In this document: positions 60,873 through 64,000 of the stretch, piece after piece | How the letters are laid out: the number at the start of each line of letters is the position of its first letter | Numbering within the stretch: position 1 is the stretch's first letter | Assembly (NCBI GenBank): GCA_964016985.1 | Contig: OZ024830.1 | Span: 14,403,033 to 14,467,032 of the forward strand | Origin: Anodontia alba | Taxonomy: Eukaryota; Mollusca; Bivalvia; Lucinida; Lucinidae | DNA length: 64,000 nt | Direction: 5' to 3' | The notes under the pieces: model-generated | What the model saw: the letters and a program-made list of their open reading frames with translations, nothing else | The model's database searches: none | Told to the model about the DNA's origin: nothing | Translations under genes and position numbers: made by a program

Positions 60873-61745
60873 TCGGCACCTCCTCCCCTTTCCGACTCCA
60901 TTTTTTTTCACACACCGTGCTTTATGTAGCATTATAATTTTTTCATACAAAATAAGAAGGAAAACATAAAAACGTGATGAAGGAATTGCAAAACGTGCAT
61001 GCATGCCCGTACGCGCACGCACACACGCATGCACGCACGCTCACACATAATTAATTAAGTATGTATGTATTTTCAAATGCCTGTAATTTCGTTTATTTGT
61101 TTGTTTAATTTTTTTCGCGCTTCGACACGGTATGTTTGAGCTATCTACTTACATCCTTTCATAAATTATAACATTTTTACTATACTACGATCAGTAGGGA
61201 GCTAAGTAATGCATGACAGATTAGTTTCCCGGCGTACTGATGCTTTGCATCAATGTTTTCTTATTTACATGTATAAAATCATGTTTTAGAAGTTCGTATG
61301 GTATTTAGTGACTAGTAATAACAACATAAATATGAAAGAGTGGCAAAGGGACTTTGATGAATGGTGTTAGGACAAAGACGTGATTAATTGAAGTAAAAAT
61401 CAGCTGTTACAGAACAATATTATTAGACAAGTGGATTTTTTGAGACATGACAGGCTTCCTGACCGACCAGTTTCAGATGGTAGATAGAATTTCGCTAATT
61501 CAATTATTTTTATACGTATGCTAGTATCATTATTTTCATGTTATTTTTTTAATTATTATTATTGATATAATGCGGTACACCAACGTAAGAAAGGAACTGT
61601 CTTATCTTCTGTCAGGGCACCGGTGCAACCCTAATATTGCCCTCGCCTACATAAATGATATAGGCTTAAAATTCATACCTTTGGTAATGCTATATAGATT
61701 CTTTGTTTTCATATGGGTTTACAGATAACTACCAGGCCCAAACGG
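59743..61745. other. no gene seen; poly-T and alternating CA/CG stretch
   Basis: Poly-T at 60831-60871. Alternating purine-pyrimidine GCATGCACGCACGC-type sequence at 60995-61048. No exons recognised. Confidence 0.4.
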
Positions 61746-61985
61746 TAGCTAGTCCACCCGTAATCTGAGCCTTCTCTGACTTAAAATTCTGAGACTTAAA
61801 AAGCCTTCTGATATTTAGTGACTGGCAGCTTTGTCAAAGACCCCAACTCAATTAAAAAGGCTTTGAACAGCCAGAGAAGGCTCGGGTTAGTTCACCCGTA
61901 CCCTAGTCAACTCATACCTATATTTGGTTAAATGGTCAACTCGTACCAGCCAAGTCAAGTCGTACCTTGGTTAACTCGTACCTCG
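61746..61985. repeat. CAACTCGTACC-type repeats with a weak inverted pair
   Basis: TCAACTCATACC, TCAACTCGTACC, TCAAGTCGTACC and TTAACTCGTACC follow one another. The preceding 61750-61915 has opposed GAGCCTTCTCTG and CAGAGAAGGCTC. Inverted GGTACGAG(A/T)TGACC-type copies lie at 62850-62915. Confidence 0.55.
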
Positions 61986-62079
61986 GAAAAAAAAAAGACA
62001 GTGGTCAACACAGCTCCAGATGTATTTTTTACAGTCATGAGTTTTGATAATTTCTTATTTTCTCCATGAACATATTATT

Positions 62080-62190
62080 GTGGGTGCTCGTTCGAATATA
62101 TGTTGTGGGTACTCATTAAAAGGGCCTTACTGAGGCACTTCTAATGAGTATCCACAACATATATTTTCATGGAGAAATAAGGAAAATATT
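62080..62190. repeat. hairpin element related to the M1 central hairpin
   Basis: TTCTCCATGAACATATTATT opposes CATATATTTTCATGGAGAA, and GTGGGTACTCATTA opposes TAATGAGTATCCAC around GGGCCTTACTGAGGC. Confidence 0.65.
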
Positions 62191-62206
62191 TATCTGGATA
62201 CTGCTG

Positions 62207-62570
62207 TGGTGATTGGCAGGACTGTGGGTCTGGTTAGTTCAGTTGGTAGAACACCTGACTTGCAAGCAGGGGTCGCGGGTTCGAGTCTTGTATCGGGCAC
62301 ACTTTTTCCTCCTTAGTTTACTTTAATGGCGACAAGGTAAACTGGCGAGTGCGGGGAAAGGCTAGAAACTGATAGTAGGTTCATTTGATGCCTTGCACTT
62401 AGAAGTTAAAAGGTGGAGGGGAGGGGGGGGGGGGGAGGATGTGGTGATTCGTGGGACTGTCAGCCTGGTTAACAGCTTAGCCCAGTTCGTAGAGCATCTG
62501 GCTTGCAAATAGGGTGTCGCGGGTTTGAGTCCTGCATCGGCTACACATTTTCCTCCTTAGTTTACTTTGT
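62207..62570 (+). mobile_element. tandem pair of tRNA(Ala)-like SINE units, period about 232 bp
   Basis: Unit 1 (62207) has A-box TAGTTCAGTTGGTAGAAC, anticodon arm CTGACTTGCAAGCAG (TGC) and B-box GGTTCGAGTC. Unit 2 (62439) repeats this as CCCAGTTCGTAGAGC and GGTTTGAGTCC. Each continues with TTTTCCTCCTTAGTTTAC. The acceptor stems do not pair, so these are SINE heads, not tRNA genes. Confidence 0.7.
62418..62437. repeat. poly-G tract between the SINE units
   Basis: G-run with single A interruptions. Confidence 0.85.
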
Positions 62571-63112
62571 ACCTCTTATCTAGAGCCATGCAGAATGCAT
62601 TATGTGCAGGCAGATCTGAATAAACACTGCTGACTTACTCTCAGCACATGCATCTGTTCAATTACAGCTGACTCCCTTTATCTCGAAGTCCTGAGGACTG
62701 AAAATAGGTCAAGATAACCGTACAACGGCATATCAGATTAGCAGGATTTAGGAATAAATAAATCGAACAATCTCATTCCAAAAATGAATATGCAATTTGA
62801 CTCCTGAAATTAGATACTAATGTACGACTTAACCCAAAATAGAAATGATTTGACTAAAGTACAAGTTGACCAGATTAGGTTCATGTTGACTAAGGTACGA
62901 GATGACCAGAAACTGCCCAAACTGGGTCTTAGATAATGTATTTGTATTCATGTTCTGTAAAAAACATGTATATAGTCTGTAATATTATCATATTCCTAAG
63001 ACTTCTTTCAAAAGGAGACAGAGCGAGTTGATCGGTAAAACAACAAACCTGCTACGTGAAGCGTGTCACTCATCCTATCGCGTGCCCAGTAGTATATATA
63101 TATATATTGCTT

Positions 63113-63115
<3 letters not shown>
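62571..63115. other. no gene; partial pogo/Tigger-type MITE end
   Basis: ACAGCTGACTCCCTTTATCT near 62664 matches the end of the MITE at 45834. The rest is unrecognised. Confidence 0.4.

Positions 63116-63144
<29 letters not shown>
63116..63144. repeat. poly-T tract
   Basis: Nearly 30 T following a short TA run. Confidence 0.95.
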
Positions 63145-63390
63145 CATGTAATAATTCTCTTATTCCAAGAATTTAATATTACATGGCATTGAATAAACAA
63201 TCTGGTATGGCTAGCTATTAACGAAAATCTACCGCTAAACTGCCTCGGGTTGACGCACTAGCCACTGCAGGTTTGTTGTGAAAAGGCAACACAATAATTC
63301 AAATTCCTTTACAAAGCAGAATTAATGTAAAAATGTAAATAATCATAGCCAATTGCTGTTTCTGAAGTAAACATCAATTTATACTTTATG

Positions 63391-63433
63391 TAAAAACGCA
63401 TAACATCAATTTATACTTATGCGTTTTTACAGT
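63391..63433. repeat. hairpin with TGTAAAAACGCATAA arm
   Basis: Opposed by TTATGCGTTTTTACA; the loop phrase AACATCAATTTATACTT is also present as a direct repeat just upstream (63370). Confidence 0.75.
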
Positions 63434-63541
63434 CGACCTCGCATCCGAAGATAAATTTTAAAATTTATCGATTGAATTTGACATTACAAATTGGATAGTG
63501 CTCTATTTTAAAATCGGAACAATTGCAAAACAGTTCGCGAC

Positions 63542-63581
63542 ACCCCCCCCCCCCCTCCCCCCCCCCCCCCCCCCCCCCCCT
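63542..63581. repeat. poly-C tract
   Basis: C-run with one T interruption, followed by three GAGTCAACTCGGCCTG-type repeats (63590-63655). Confidence 0.9.
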
Positions 63582-64000
63582 TGCGGTCACGAGTCAACTC
63601 GGCCTGTATCCAATTCGTTCCCCGAGTCAACTCGGCCTCGGGTCAACTCGGCCTGTTTTGTAGGTTACACAAACACATTATCGCAACACACGTATTTGTT
63701 CAATTATTCACTTATTAATAAATACTTTATGACTTAATTACTGTTTGTTTGTCTTTCGGATGTTATTTATAACAAAATTTATTTTCTATTATCCTCGAAT
63801 TGCACTAATTAGTGATAGGTCAAGCTGAGCACTTATTAGTAATAAGTGACGTTATTTGCATATTTTATATGTTTTTAGCAAAGACGTATAAAATTATTAT
63901 TGTATTATTTACGTCCTTGGTTTTTAGGCAATTATATTGTGTCCTTTTCAGGATACCAAACACTCTTGAAAGATCCGGTAAATAAATCAGAATATTCAAA

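Noticed and set aside
62225..62300. possible tRNA-Ala (TGC) gene
   Set aside because: A- and B-boxes are present but the acceptor stem does not pair, and a second copy with the same tail follows, so it is a SINE head.

Overview
This is AT-rich, intron-containing eukaryotic DNA with very few genes and dense repeats. I see no operons, bacterial genes, CRISPR arrays or rRNA. A bivalve mollusc, probably a clam, is the best guess. The basis is a membrane-anchored Mab-21/cGAS-like gene, a Penelope-like retroelement with pseudo-LTR-style and inverted copies, tRNA-derived SINEs and many palindromic MITEs. The species call is inference.

Two host genes have support. On the plus strand, two phase-compatible exons (1641-1813 and 6648-6713) form the 3' end of a small membrane-protein gene that I do not recognise. 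On the minus strand, a two-exon gene (exon 1 at 47824-48295, exon 2 at 40311-41956, about 5.9 kb intron) joins in frame into a protein of about 705 residues. It has a long disordered N-terminus, a Mab-21 nucleotidyltransferase domain with G-S and E-x-D/D catalytic residues intact, and four C-terminal membrane helices. It looks like a membrane-tethered cGAS-like receptor (cGLR) of innate immunity.

The rest is mostly mobile and tandem DNA. One Penelope-like (PLE) family has at least 12 copies sharing a 3' end, with different 5' ends. The longest (about 32132-34940, minus) carries a decayed reverse transcriptase. A second PLE lineage has three tail fragments. The copies lie largely inside tandem arrays: 77-bp satellite (15793-18150), 310-410-bp array (29690-36790) and 150-bp array (42470-43160). 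Two copies carry inverted 5' segments and one locus is head-to-tail. A 1341-bp mariner element (55067-56407) has TA duplications and near-perfect terminal inverted repeats (TIRs) but one frameshift in its transposase.

Large foldback elements lie at 7381-8928, 9255-12507 and 57190-58075. Smaller hairpin MITEs of several families are scattered throughout, one nested in another with a visible 3-bp duplication. tRNA-headed SINEs lie at 46448-46748 (perfect 13-bp target duplication), 47413-47810, 53461-53745 and, as a tandem pair, 62207-62570. Microsatellites and homopolymer runs are common.

Limits: gene structures come from splice signals and reading frame only. TE family names come from motif memory. 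No search was run.
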